A stretch of DNA of 64,000 bases, taken from positions 434,001-498,000 of the forward strand of contig CAVOQE010000001.1 of the NCBI GenBank assembly GCA_963698275.1, read 5' to 3'. Shown piece by piece: positions 18,157 to 27,032 of this stretch. This stretch comes from Anderseniella sp963698275 (GTDB lineage: Bacteria; Pseudomonadota; Alphaproteobacteria; Rhizobiales; Aestuariivirgaceae). The stretch's first letter is position 1, and every line of letters starts with the position of its first letter. A program made the position numbers and the translations under genes. The notes beneath the pieces are model-generated. The model made no database searches, had not been told where the DNA came from, and worked only from the letters and a program-made list of their open reading frames with translations.

Positions 18157-19616
18157 ATGGCCAGTACAGTCATCAAGGGCGGCACAATTGTTACCGCAGA
18201 CCTGACCTACAAGTCGGACGTCAAGATCGAGGGCGGCAAGATCGTTGCGATCGGCAATGGCCTTGACGGGGACAAGACGCTGGATGCAACAGGCTGTTAT
18301 GTCATGCCGGGCGGCATTGACCCGCACACACACCTGGAAATGCCGTTCATGGGGACTTACTCATCGGACGATTTTGAAAGCGGTACCCGTGCGGCATTGT
18401 CGGGCGGAACAACCATGGTGGTTGATTTCGCCCTGCCGTCTCCCGGCCAGTCGCTGCTCGAAGCGATACAGATGTGGGACAACAAGTCCGGACGCGCCAA
18501 CTGCGATTACTCCTTCCACATGGCGATTACCTGGTGGAGCGAGCAGGTGTTCAATGAAATGGAAACCGTGGTCCGCGACAAGGGCATCAACACGTTCAAG
18601 CATTTCATGGCCTACAAGGGTGCTTTGATGGTTGATGATGACGAGATGTATTCGTCATTCCAGAGATGTGCCGAGCTTGGCGCCATGCCGCTGGTGCATG
18701 CGGAAAACGGTGATGTGGTCGCGCAACTTGCAGGCCAAGCTGATGGCTGAAGGCAACAACGGTCCCGAAGCCCATGCCTATTCACGCCCGCCGGAAGTGG
18801 AGGGTGAGGCAACCAACCGGGCGATCATGATCGCTGATATGGCAGGTGTTCCGCTTTATGTTGTGCATACGTCTTGCGAGCAGTCGCACGAAGCCATCCG
18901 CCGGGCCCGGCAAAAGGGCATGCGGGTCTATGGTGAGCCGTTGATCCAGCACCTGACACTGGATGAAAGCGAATATGCCCATGCCGACTGGGATCATGCC
19001 GCGCGCCGGGTAATGTCGCCACCATTCCGCAACAAGCAGCATCAGGATTCACTGTGGGCAGGCCTGCAGGCAGGCTCCCTGCAGGTGGTCGCAACAGATC
19101 ACTGCGCCTTTACAACCGAGCAGAAGCGGTTCGGTGTTGGTGATTTCACCCAGATTCCCAACGGCACCGGCGGTCTTGAAGACAGGATGCCGATGCTGTG
19201 GACCTATGGGGTCAAGACCGGCCGCCTGACCATGAACGAGTTCGTGGCGGTGACGTCTTCCAATATCGCCAAGATCCTCAACATCTACCCGAAGAAGGGG
19301 GCCATTCTGGTGGGGTCGGACGCTGATCTTGTGGTGTGGGACCCGAGCCTTGAAGAAAACCATCACCGCAGACAAGCAACAGTCGGCCATCGACTACAAT
19401 GTGTTTGAAGGCAAGAAGGTTGAAGGCCTGCCGAGATACACCCTGACCAGGGGCGAGGTTGCGATCGAGGAAGGCGCGGTCAAGACACAGGAAGGCCATG
19501 GCCAGTTCGTCAAGCGCGAACCGTTCCAGGCGGTCAACAAGGCGTTGTCCGAGTGGAAGCAGATTACAGCTCCGCGCAAGGTGCAACGTACGGGAATTCC
19601 GGCGAGTGGCGTTTGA
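18157..19616 (+). pseudogene. hydA: Dihydropyrimidinase/hydantoinase, broken by two one-base insertions
   Basis: Amidohydrolase that opens dihydrouracil to N-carbamoyl-beta-alanine. The first frame (18157 to about 18728) has metal ligands His57 and His59 in DPHTHLEM and the probable carboxylated lysine Lys154 in FMAYKG. The second frame (to about 19356) continues from HAENGD with PLYVVHTSCEQS and VATDHCAF. The third ends at 19616 with DYNVFEGKKVEGLP. Each break is a shift of +1: an extra T in CAACTTGCAGG near 18728, and an extra A in GAAGAAAACC near 19356. Joined, the parts give the full-length enzyme of about 485 residues. Either two sequencing errors or a decayed gene. The stop overlaps the next start (TGATG). 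Confidence 0.9.
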
Positions 19617-20398
19617 TGTCACACGATGTCGTGTCGGCAAACGACCTGTCCCTGACTTTTCAGACGGACGATGGGCCTGTGCATGCGCTGTCGGGTGTCG
19701 ATCTGAGTGTCGCAAAGGGTGAGTTTGTTTCGTTTATCGGCCCGTCCGGGTGCGGCAAGACAACATTCCTGCGGGTGATCGCCGACCTGGAAAAACCCAC
19801 CGGCGGCGACATCAGGGTCAATGGTGTCGATCCGGAAACAGCGCGCCAAGCACGCGCCTATGGCTATGTTTTTCAGGCGGCGTCGCTGTATCCCTGGCGC
19901 ACCATCGAGCGCAATGTCGGCCTGCCGCTGGAAATCATGGGGTATTCGGCGGAAGAAATGCGCCAGCGCATTGCCCGCACGCTGGACCTGGTCAACCTCG
20001 CCGGGTTTGAGAACAAATACCCGTGGCAGCTCTCGGGCGGCATGCAGCAAAGAGCCTCGATTGCGCGCGCTCTGGCCTTTGACGCTGATCTTTTACTGAT
20101 GGACGAGCCGTTTGGCGCGCTTGACGAGATCGTGCGCGATCACCTCAACGAGCAGTTGCTGAAACTGTGGGACAAGACCAACAAGACGATCTGTTTCGTT
20201 ACCCACTCCATTCCGGAAGCGGTGTACCTGTCGACGAAAATCGTCGTGATGAGCCCGCGGCCGGGCCGGGTAACCGATGTCATCGAGTCCTCATTGCCGA
20301 AACACCGCCCGCTGGAAATCCGCGAAAGCGAGGAGTTTCTGAAAATTGCGCACCGGGTGCGCGAAGGCTTGAGGGCAGGGCACAGTTATGATGAGTGA
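19616..20398 (+). CDS. ABC transporter ATPase, NMT1/THI5-type importer
   Basis: ATP-binding subunit of 260 residues from the nitrate/taurine/HMP-precursor importer family. The Walker A motif GPSGCGKTT is at residues 42-50, the signature LSGGMQQ at 139-145, and Walker B LLLMDEP at 159-165. The ATG at 19616 overlaps the dihydropyrimidinase stop, so the transporter is coupled to the catabolic genes. With the two permeases and the binding protein that follow, it probably imports a pyrimidine or a pathway intermediate. Confidence 0.9.
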   Translation: MSHDVVSANDLSLTFQTDDGPVHALSGVDLSVAKGEFVSFIGPSGCGKTTFLRVIADLEKPTGGDIRVNGVDPETARQARAYGYVFQAASLYPWRTIERNVGLPLEIMGYSAEEMRQRIARTLDLVNLAGFENKYPWQLSGGMQQRASIARALAFDADLLLMDEPFGALDEIVRDHLNEQLLKLWDKTNKTICFVTHSIPEAVYLSTKIVVMSPRPGRVTDVIESSLPKHRPLEIRESEEFLKIAHRVREGLRAGHSYDE

Positions 20399-20410
20399 TT
20401 GGGCCTGATC

Positions 20411-21299
20411 ATGGATGCCAAGGGCAAAACCATTCCCGTTCTCACGGTCATCTCGGTGGTCGTCGTGATCTGGTATGCCTGTGTGGTGTGGATGAACGCG
20501 CCATTTGAATATGACAAGGCCGAGCGGGCAGGCACTGAAATCGGGTTTTCGCAACTTGTGTCCAACACGATGAAACAGGATCGACCCATCCTGCCGGCGG
20601 TCCACCAGATCGCCGAGGAGATGTACAAGACGATCGTGCTGAAGAACATCACGTCCAAGCGCAGCCTGGTCTATCATGCCTGGATCACGCTGTCGGCGAC
20701 GCTGCTCGGCTTCGCAATCGGCACTGCACTGGGTATCCTGCTGGCGGTCGGTATCGTCCACAACCGGGCGATGGATAAGTCCGTCATGCCGTGGGTGATC
20801 GCCAGCCAGACCATTCCGATCCTTGCCATTGCACCGATGATTATTGTTGTCCTGAACGCCATTGGCCTGTCGGGCCTTGTTGCCCAAGGCGCTGATTTCC
20901 ACCTACCTGTCGTTTTTCCCGGTGGTGGTCGGCATGGTGAAAGGCCTGCGCAGCCCGGAACGGGCGCAGCTTGACCTGATGCACACCTACAGTGCGTCAA
21001 CCGCGCAGACTTTCTGGAAACTGCGCTGGCCGTCATCGATGCCTTACCTGTTTACATCACTCAAGATCGCCATCGCCATTTCACTGGTCGGTGCCATTGT
21101 CGGCGAACTGCCGACCGGCGCCGTCGCCGGGCTCGGCGCGCGATTGCTGGCCGGTTCCTACTATGGTCAGACGATCCAGATCTGGTCGGCCCTGTTTACC
21201 GCGGCAATCCTGGCCGCTGTGCTGGTGATGATTGTCGGCATTGCCCATTCCTATGTGCTGAAACGCATGGGGCAAAAACCGGAAGGGGCCACGACATGA
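20411..21299 (+). pseudogene. ABC permease, broken by a one-base insertion
   Basis: Inner-membrane permease of the nitrate/taurine (SsuC-like) family. The first frame, from 20411 to about 20877, carries an N-terminal membrane segment, a periplasmic loop and three more membrane segments ending LAIAPMIIVVLNAIGLSGL. The second frame resumes with LPKALISTYLSFFPVVVGMVKGL, which is the conserved cytoplasmic EAA-type loop, and runs to 21299. An extra T in GGCCTTGTTG near 20877 explains the shift of +1. The second frame ends in ATGA overlap with the next permease, so the joined reading is the ancestral one. Full length would be about 295 residues. Confidence 0.85.
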
Positions 21300-22162
21300 T
21301 CTGGCTTGTGGTTTTTGCCGTGTTGTTCTGGCTTGGCACCTGGGCCCTGAACGAATGGCTGTCGCGCCGGACGTTCGCCAGCCATATGTTGCAGAGAACC
21401 GTCAACCTGCTGATCCCGCTATTGTTTGGCGTGGCCATGCTGGTGTTGTGGGAAGGATTTACCCGTGGCCTTGATGTGCCGAGAGTCCTGTTGCCGCCGC
21501 CGTCGATGATCTGGGAGCGTATTCTGAATTCACTGCCCATCCTGTGGGCCGACTTTCAACAGACATTCCTGAAAGCAGTGCTTGCCGGCTATGTGCTGGG
21601 CTGCGGATCCGGATTCATTGTTGCGCTGTTGTGTGACCGGTCTTCGTTCCTGAAGCGCGGACTGCTGCCGCTGGGCAATTTTGTGTCGGCACTTCCCATC
21701 ATCGGTGTCGCGCCGATCATGGTCATGTGGTTCGGCTTTGACTGGCAGTCAAAGGCGGCAGTGGTGGTGATCATGACATTCTTCCCGATGCTGGTGAACA
21801 CGGTGCAGGGACTGTCGGCGGCAGATCACATGCAGCGCGACCTGATGCGCACCTATGCCAGTTCCTGGTGGCAGACTTTAATCAAGCTGCGCCTTCCCGC
21901 CGCGGCACCTTTCATATTCAACGCGCTTAAAATAAACTCCACGCTTGCATTGATCGGTGCAATCGTGGCCGAATTTTTCGGCACCCCGATTGTGGGAATG
22001 GGCTTTCGCATTTCCACGGAAGTGGGGAGAATGAATGTGGATATGGTCTGGGCTGAAATTGCCGTGGCAGCCCTGGCCGGTTCGACTTTCTACGGTTTGG
22101 TGGCGCTAGTTGAGCGCACCGTCACATTCTGGCATCCGTCAGTTCGAAGCGGACGGACATAA
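21296..22162 (+). CDS. ABC transporter permease, NMT1/THI5-type importer
   Basis: Second permease of the same importer, 288 residues with about seven membrane segments and the binding-protein-dependent transport loop SAADHMQRDLMRTYASSWWQTL near residue 180. It is complete and starts within the stop codon of the preceding permease (ATGA). The two permeases probably form a heterodimer with the ATPase encoded at 19616. Confidence 0.9.
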   Translation: MIWLVVFAVLFWLGTWALNEWLSRRTFASHMLQRTVNLLIPLLFGVAMLVLWEGFTRGLDVPRVLLPPPSMIWERILNSLPILWADFQQTFLKAVLAGYVLGCGSGFIVALLCDRSSFLKRGLLPLGNFVSALPIIGVAPIMVMWFGFDWQSKAAVVVIMTFFPMLVNTVQGLSAADHMQRDLMRTYASSWWQTLIKLRLPAAAPFIFNALKINSTLALIGAIVAEFFGTPIVGMGFRISTEVGRMNVDMVWAEIAVAALAGSTFYGLVALVERTVTFWHPSVRSGRT

Positions 22163-22178
22163 CAAGGGAGTAGTTTTT

Positions 22179-23171
22179 ATGAAGAGAAAACTTATGACTA
22201 TCGTGCTTGCAGCGGCCATGTCGGTTGCTGCGACGGCTGCGATGGCCGCGGACAAGCTGGCCCTGCAGTTGAAGTGGGTCACCCAGGCGCAGTTTGCCGG
22301 CTATTATGTCGCCAAGGACAAGGGCTTCTACAAGGAGGAAAATCTCGACGTGGAGATCAAGCCGGGCGGGCCGGATATTGCACCGGTTCAGGTTCTGGCA
22401 GGCGGTGGCGCCGACGTGGTGCTTGACTGGATGCCGTCTGCACTGGCATCCCGCGAAAAGGGTGTAGCCCTGGTCAATATTGCCCAGCCGTTCAAGACCT
22501 CCGGCATGATGCTGACCTGCCGCAAGGATTCCGGGATCAGTTCGCCGGCAGACTTCAAGGGCAAAACGCTTGGTGTGTGGTTCTTCGGCAACGAATATCC
22601 GTTCCTGTCGTGGATGAGCCAGCTTGGCATTGCAACCGACGGCAGCGCTGACGGGGTGAAGGTTCTCAAGCAGGGCTTCAATGTGGACCCGATCCTGCAG
22701 AAGCAGGCCGACTGCGTATCAACCATGACCTACAACGAATACTGGCAGATTATCGATGCCGGGCTTTCTGAAGATGATCTGGTTGTGTTCAAGTATGAAG
22801 ACCAGGGCGTGGCGACGCTGGAAGACGGCATTTACGTGCTGGAAGACAAGCTCAAGGATCCTGCCTTTGAAGACAAGATGGTGCGCTTCGTTCGTGCCTC
22901 CATGAAAGGCTGGAAGTTTGCCGAGGCCAACCCGGACGAGGCCGCCGATATTGTGCTGGAAAACGATGCCTCCGGTGCGCAGACGGAAAAGCACCAGAAG
23001 CGCATGATGCGCGAGATCGCCAAGCTTACTGCCGGCTCCAATGGTGCCCTGGATGAGGCCGATTTCAAGCGCACGGTCGCCACGTTGCTGAAAGGCGGGT
23101 CCGATCCGGTTATCACCAAGGAACCGGTTGGCGCCTGGACATCGGCGATAACCGACAAGGCGCTCAAATAG
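22179..23171 (+). CDS. ABC substrate-binding protein, NMT1/THI5-like
   Basis: Periplasmic receptor of 330 residues with a clear signal peptide (MKRKLMTIVLAAAMSVAATAAMA). The mature start LALQLKWVTQAQFAGYYVAKDKGFYKEE is typical of NMT1/THI5 domain receptors, which bind pyrimidine-like precursors in several bacteria. The ATG at 22179 has AGGGAG 8 bases upstream. It is the last gene of the hydrolase-dihydropyrimidinase-transporter operon and is followed by a strong terminator. The ligand is inferred to be a pyrimidine or a ureido intermediate from context only. Confidence 0.9.
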   Translation: MKRKLMTIVLAAAMSVAATAAMAADKLALQLKWVTQAQFAGYYVAKDKGFYKEENLDVEIKPGGPDIAPVQVLAGGGADVVLDWMPSALASREKGVALVNIAQPFKTSGMMLTCRKDSGISSPADFKGKTLGVWFFGNEYPFLSWMSQLGIATDGSADGVKVLKQGFNVDPILQKQADCVSTMTYNEYWQIIDAGLSEDDLVVFKYEDQGVATLEDGIYVLEDKLKDPAFEDKMVRFVRASMKGWKFAEANPDEAADIVLENDASGAQTEKHQKRMMREIAKLTAGSNGALDEADFKRTVATLLKGGSDPVITKEPVGAWTSAITDKALK

Positions 23172-23197
23172 ACGCGTCTCAAACAGACACTGTGGAG

Positions 23198-23224
23198 AAG
23201 GGCGGCTGACCAGCCGCCCTTTTT
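23198..23224 (+). terminator. Rho-independent terminator after the pyrimidine operon
   Basis: AAGGGCGGCTG, a two-base loop, then CAGCCGCCCTT and a T-run. The stem is perfect over 11 bp. It separates the hydrolase/ABC operon from the BMP operon. Confidence 0.9.
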
Positions 23225-23320
23225 CATTGAATCCTGTGGGTAGAAGCAAATTGCGGTTGGAAAACCTGTAATCATTCCAAAAACTGCTGGCTTCGCCGAA
23301 TTTCTTTGGCTACCATTTAT

Positions 23321-23336
23321 TTGACCAATTGGTAAA
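23321..23336. promoter_or_regulatory. RutR-type operator before the BMP transporter operon
   Basis: TTGACCAATTGGTAAA matches the RutR consensus TTGACCANNTGGTCAA at 13 of 14 defined positions, the best of the three sites. It lies 80 bp before the BMP receptor start, so nucleoside uptake appears to be in the same regulon as pyrimidine breakdown. Confidence 0.82.
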
Positions 23337-23416
23337 ATTACTGACAGAAGAATTGCCTGAGAGCCTTGGGGGGACGGGAACGCGTTAATTTGAAACTATC
23401 TTGTGGAGCAAAAACA

Positions 23417-24424
23417 ATGACCTGGAACACCAACAGACGCCAGTTTAACATGATGCTGGCTGCTGCAGCCGGCGCAACGACGCTGGGCGCAAAACCTGCC
23501 TTTGCAGAGACCATCAAGGTTGCGGGTATTTACACTCAGCCGATCCAGCAGAAATGGGACGCACGCCTGCACCAGGGGCTGGAAGCAGCCAAGGCAAAGG
23601 GTGATATCGAGTACGTGTTCTCGGAAAAGGTCGCCAATACGGACTATATCCGTGTGCTGCGTGAATATTGCGAGTCAGGTGTAAAGCTCATTGTCGGTGA
23701 GGCGTTCGGCATCTCGAAGGAAGCCCGTAAGGTCGCTGATGAATATCCTGACATTGCCTTCCTGATGGGCGATCCGTTCGAGCCGCACGGGTCGAATTTC
23801 TCGGTGTTCGACAACTATATTCACGAGCCCTGTTTCCTGATGGGCATGATCGCCGGGGCCATGACCAAGACCAACAAGCTCGGCATGGTCGGCGGTTATC
23901 CGATCGGTGAAGTGAACCGTCTGTTCCACGCCTTCATAGACGGTGCGAAATCGGTTAATCCGGACATCCAGTACAAGGTCACCTTCATCGGGTCCTGGTA
24001 CGACCCCCCAAAGGCAAAGGAAGCGGCCTTTGCCCAGATCGAGGCCGGTGCCGACATCATGTATGCAGAACGCGCAGGCGTTGTTGATGCAGCCCGTGAG
24101 AAGGGCGTCCTGGCGTTCGGCAACGTCAATGACATGAACAAGGAAGAAAACGGAACCGATGTCGTGGTTACGTCTGCACTCTGGCACATGGAGGAAGCCA
24201 TCGCCCATGCCATTGCGCTGGTGAAGGCCGGTACCTTCAAGGCTGAAAACTACAAGGAATGGACCATGATGCGCAAAGGCGGTGCCAGCCTTGCTCCCTA
24301 CTATGAGTTCGAAGACAGGATTCCGGCTGAAATCAAGGCCAAGGTGGAAGACACCAAGGCGAAAATTCTGTCGGGAGAATTTGACGTGACCATCACGGAC
24401 ACCGAACCGAAATCCTCCTACTAG
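23417..24424 (+). CDS. BMP-family nucleoside ABC receptor
   Basis: Substrate-binding protein of the basic-membrane-protein family, 335 residues. These receptors bind nucleosides such as cytidine, uridine or purine nucleosides. The N-terminus has NTNRRQF followed by a hydrophobic stretch and AFA cleavage, resembling a twin-arginine signal. The ATG at 23417 is chosen because GGAG lies 8 bases upstream. The genes after it encode a double ATPase and two permeases of the matching type. With a RutR operator in front, pyrimidine nucleosides are the most likely ligands. Confidence 0.88.
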   Translation: MTWNTNRRQFNMMLAAAAGATTLGAKPAFAETIKVAGIYTQPIQQKWDARLHQGLEAAKAKGDIEYVFSEKVANTDYIRVLREYCESGVKLIVGEAFGISKEARKVADEYPDIAFLMGDPFEPHGSNFSVFDNYIHEPCFLMGMIAGAMTKTNKLGMVGGYPIGEVNRLFHAFIDGAKSVNPDIQYKVTFIGSWYDPPKAKEAAFAQIEAGADIMYAERAGVVDAAREKGVLAFGNVNDMNKEENGTDVVVTSALWHMEEAIAHAIALVKAGTFKAENYKEWTMMRKGGASLAPYYEFEDRIPAEIKAKVEDTKAKILSGEFDVTITDTEPKSSY

Positions 24425-24439
24425 ACGTCAGATAGAGGA

Positions 24440-25990
24440 GTGAGCAATCCGCCAGTACTGGAGTTCCGGGGCGTTACCAAGCGCTTCGGAACCCTGACCG
24501 CAAACGACGATGTGTCATTGACACTGCAACAGGGCGAGGTGCTTGCCCTGCTGGGTGAGAATGGCGCCGGCAAGACAACACTGATGAACATCCTCTTCGG
24601 TCACTATCAGGCCGATGAGGGTGATATACTGGTCGACGGTGAGGTGCTCATCTCAGGCTCGACGCAGGCCGCCATTAATGCCGGCATCGGCATGGTGCAT
24701 CAGCATTTTACCCTGGCTGACAATCTCTCGGTTCTGGAAAACATCACCCTGGGTACCGAGAGCCTGTGGTCATGGCGCCACGACCAGGCAAGGAGCCGCA
24801 AAAAGCTTGCTGCCATGATCAGCGATTATGGGCTGGTCGTTGATCCCGATGCCATGGTGTCCGAGCTGTCGGTAGGTGAACGCCAGCGGGTTGAAATTCT
24901 CAAGGCGCTGTACCGTGATGCGCGCATTCTCATTCTTGATGAACCGACAGCGGTGCTGACCCCTCAGGAAGCCGAACGTCTTTTCGCGACACTGAAGTCG
25001 ATCACCGCGAAGGGGCTGGCGATCATATTCATTTCCCACAAACTGCACGAGATACTGGCGGTCAGCGATCGCATTGCGGTGCTGCGCCGCGGGGCCATCG
25101 TGGGAACGCTTGAAACGGCGGCGTCGAGGCGCGAACAACTGGCCGAGCTGATGGTTGGCCGAACGGTGACCCGCCCCAAGCTTTCGGCAATCGAGCCCGG
25201 CAGGCTGGTGCTTGAAATGCGAGATGTGTCGACCAACGGAACCGGTGCGACGGAGCTCAAGGAAATTGACCTGGCACTTCGTCAGCATGAAATCGTTGGC
25301 GTTGCCGGTGTTGCAGGAAATGGCCAGGGGACACTTGCCGACATCCTGTCCGGCCTCCGGAGAGACTTTTCCGGCACCATTGAGCTTAATGGCCAAAAGC
25401 TGGCTGCAGGCAATCCGCGCGCGATTGTCGCCTCCGGTGTCGGGCGCATTCCCGAGGACCGGCATGCGCGCGGGGTGGTTGCCGACATGGACATCTGGGA
25501 GAACCTGATATCCGAGGACATTCGTTCAGATGAAATCTGCCGGGCCGGGTTCATAATCAACGGCGCCGGCGCACGGGCACGGGCAGAAAAACAAATCCAA
25601 CAGTTCGATGTGCGGTGCAAGGGACCGGATGCCGAAACGAAGCTTCTGTCTGGCGGCAACATGCAAAAACTCATTCTGGCGCGGGCGCTGTCGAATACAC
25701 CATCTTTCATTCTGGCCAACCAGCCGGTGCGCGGGCTTGATGAGGGCGCAATTGCCTATGTACAGCAGCAATTGCTGGAGGCCCGCAAAAGAGGCGCCGC
25801 CATCCTGTTGATATCGGAAGATCTCGATGAGCTTATGACGCTGACCGACCGGATTGCCGTGATGTCCCACGGTACGCTCAGCAGCGCCTTGCCGACCGGT
25901 GAGCGCTCGATCGCCGAGATTGGCCTGATGATGGCAGGCCATGGTGATCAGGGTGACGCAAAGCTGGGGAGCCTGGCCAATGGTCATTGA
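24440..25990 (+). CDS. Nucleoside ABC transporter double ATPase
   Basis: Fused pair of ABC domains, 516 residues, like RbsA/YufO. The first domain has Walker A GENGAGKTT near residue 40 and the signature LSVGERQR near 144. The second has a degenerate Walker A (GNGQGTLADIL) and the signature LLSGGNMQK near 405, the usual asymmetry of this type. The start is the GTG at 24440, the only start available after the receptor stop, which is in the same frame 15 bp upstream. The AGGAG ribosome site runs straight into the GTG with almost no spacer, so initiation may be weak. The stop overlaps the next permease start by 11 bp. Confidence 0.92.
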   Translation: MSNPPVLEFRGVTKRFGTLTANDDVSLTLQQGEVLALLGENGAGKTTLMNILFGHYQADEGDILVDGEVLISGSTQAAINAGIGMVHQHFTLADNLSVLENITLGTESLWSWRHDQARSRKKLAAMISDYGLVVDPDAMVSELSVGERQRVEILKALYRDARILILDEPTAVLTPQEAERLFATLKSITAKGLAIIFISHKLHEILAVSDRIAVLRRGAIVGTLETAASRREQLAELMVGRTVTRPKLSAIEPGRLVLEMRDVSTNGTGATELKEIDLALRQHEIVGVAGVAGNGQGTLADILSGLRRDFSGTIELNGQKLAAGNPRAIVASGVGRIPEDRHARGVVADMDIWENLISEDIRSDEICRAGFIINGAGARARAEKQIQQFDVRCKGPDAETKLLSGGNMQKLILARALSNTPSFILANQPVRGLDEGAIAYVQQQLLEARKRGAAILLISEDLDELMTLTDRIAVMSHGTLSSALPTGERSIAEIGLMMAGHGDQGDAKLGSLANGH

Positions 25991-27032
25991 ACCGCGTGAA
26001 ACAGTTTCCGTCTGGCGCGCCGGGCTGGCCCCGGTGTGGGCCATTCTCGCCTCGCTGGTTATTTGCGCCGTGCTTATCTCCTGGGCGGGCGCATCAATCC
26101 CCACAGCCTATTCGCTATTGTTCAAGGGCGCGTTCGGATCGGCATTCGCGATCAACGAAACACTGACCCGTTCAATCCCCTTGATCCTTACCGGTCTTGC
26201 GGTCTCGGTGGCGTTCCGGGCGAAGTTCTACAATATCGGTGCCGAGGGACAACTCTACGCCGGAGCGCTCGCGGCCACGTTCTTCGGCACAGGTCTGGTC
26301 ACGCTGCCGCCGGCACTGATGGTGCCGTTCCTGGTCATCATGGGGGCGCTGGCGGGCGGTGCATTGCTGATTGTGCCGGTGTTGCTGAAAACCCATCTCA
26401 AGGTTGACGAGGTTGTCACCACGCTGCTGCTGAATTTCGTGGTGCTTCTGGTGGTCAGCTACCTGATTGAAGGACCCTGGAAGGATCCGGCATCACTGGG
26501 CTGGCCACAGGCAGCCTCCATCATTGATGAAGGTGTGCTGCCGCCTTTGCTGGCAAAAGGCAGGCTGCACTTCGGCCTGATCATAGCCTTGTTCATGGCG
26601 GTAATCATCTGGCTGATGATGCGGTTTACGGTCCAGGGCTATGAAATCAGGGCGGTTGGGCACAACGCCAGGGCGGCAGAATTTTCCGGCATCAATGTCA
26701 ATCGCACGGTGATCATGACCGCGATGATTTCCGGCGGGCTGGCCGGTATTGCAGGTGTCAGCGAGACCGCCGGTCTGAAGGGGTACCTGACGCTCGATCT
26801 GTCTCCCGGGTTTGGCTATACCGGCATTGCCGTTGCCATGCTTGCGCAACTCAATCCGCTGGCCGTGGTGCCTGCCGCGATTTTCCTGTCGGCGGTCTAT
26901 GTGGGCGCCGATGCCATGTCGCGTGCGGTCAACATTCCCACATATATCGCCGACGTACTGGTCGGTGTTTCCATATTGGCGGTGCTGTGCAGTGTCATGC
27001 TGAGCCAGTACCGCATCAGGTGGCGGGCATGA
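25980..27032 (+). CDS. Nucleoside ABC transporter permease (first)
   Basis: Membrane permease of 350 residues in the BPD_transp_2 family (as in branched-chain amino acid, ribose and nucleoside importers). It contains the typical segment FYNIGAEGQLYAGALAATFF near residue 82 and GYEIRAVGHNARAAEFSGI near residue 220. The ATG at 25980 has GGGGAG upstream and overlaps the ATPase stop. It ends in an ATGA overlap with the second permease. Confidence 0.92.
   Translation: MVIEPRETVSVWRAGLAPVWAILASLVICAVLISWAGASIPTAYSLLFKGAFGSAFAINETLTRSIPLILTGLAVSVAFRAKFYNIGAEGQLYAGALAATFFGTGLVTLPPALMVPFLVIMGALAGGALLIVPVLLKTHLKVDEVVTTLLLNFVVLLVVSYLIEGPWKDPASLGWPQAASIIDEGVLPPLLAKGRLHFGLIIALFMAVIIWLMMRFTVQGYEIRAVGHNARAAEFSGINVNRTVIMTAMISGGLAGIAGVSETAGLKGYLTLDLSPGFGYTGIAVAMLAQLNPLAVVPAAIFLSAVYVGADAMSRAVNIPTYIADVLVGVSILAVLCSVMLSQYRIRWRA

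Noticed and set aside
18157..21299. Programmed frameshifting in the dihydropyrimidinase and permease
   Set aside because: There is no slippery heptamer with a downstream structure, and two shifts in one metabolic enzyme would be without precedent; mutation or sequence error is simpler.
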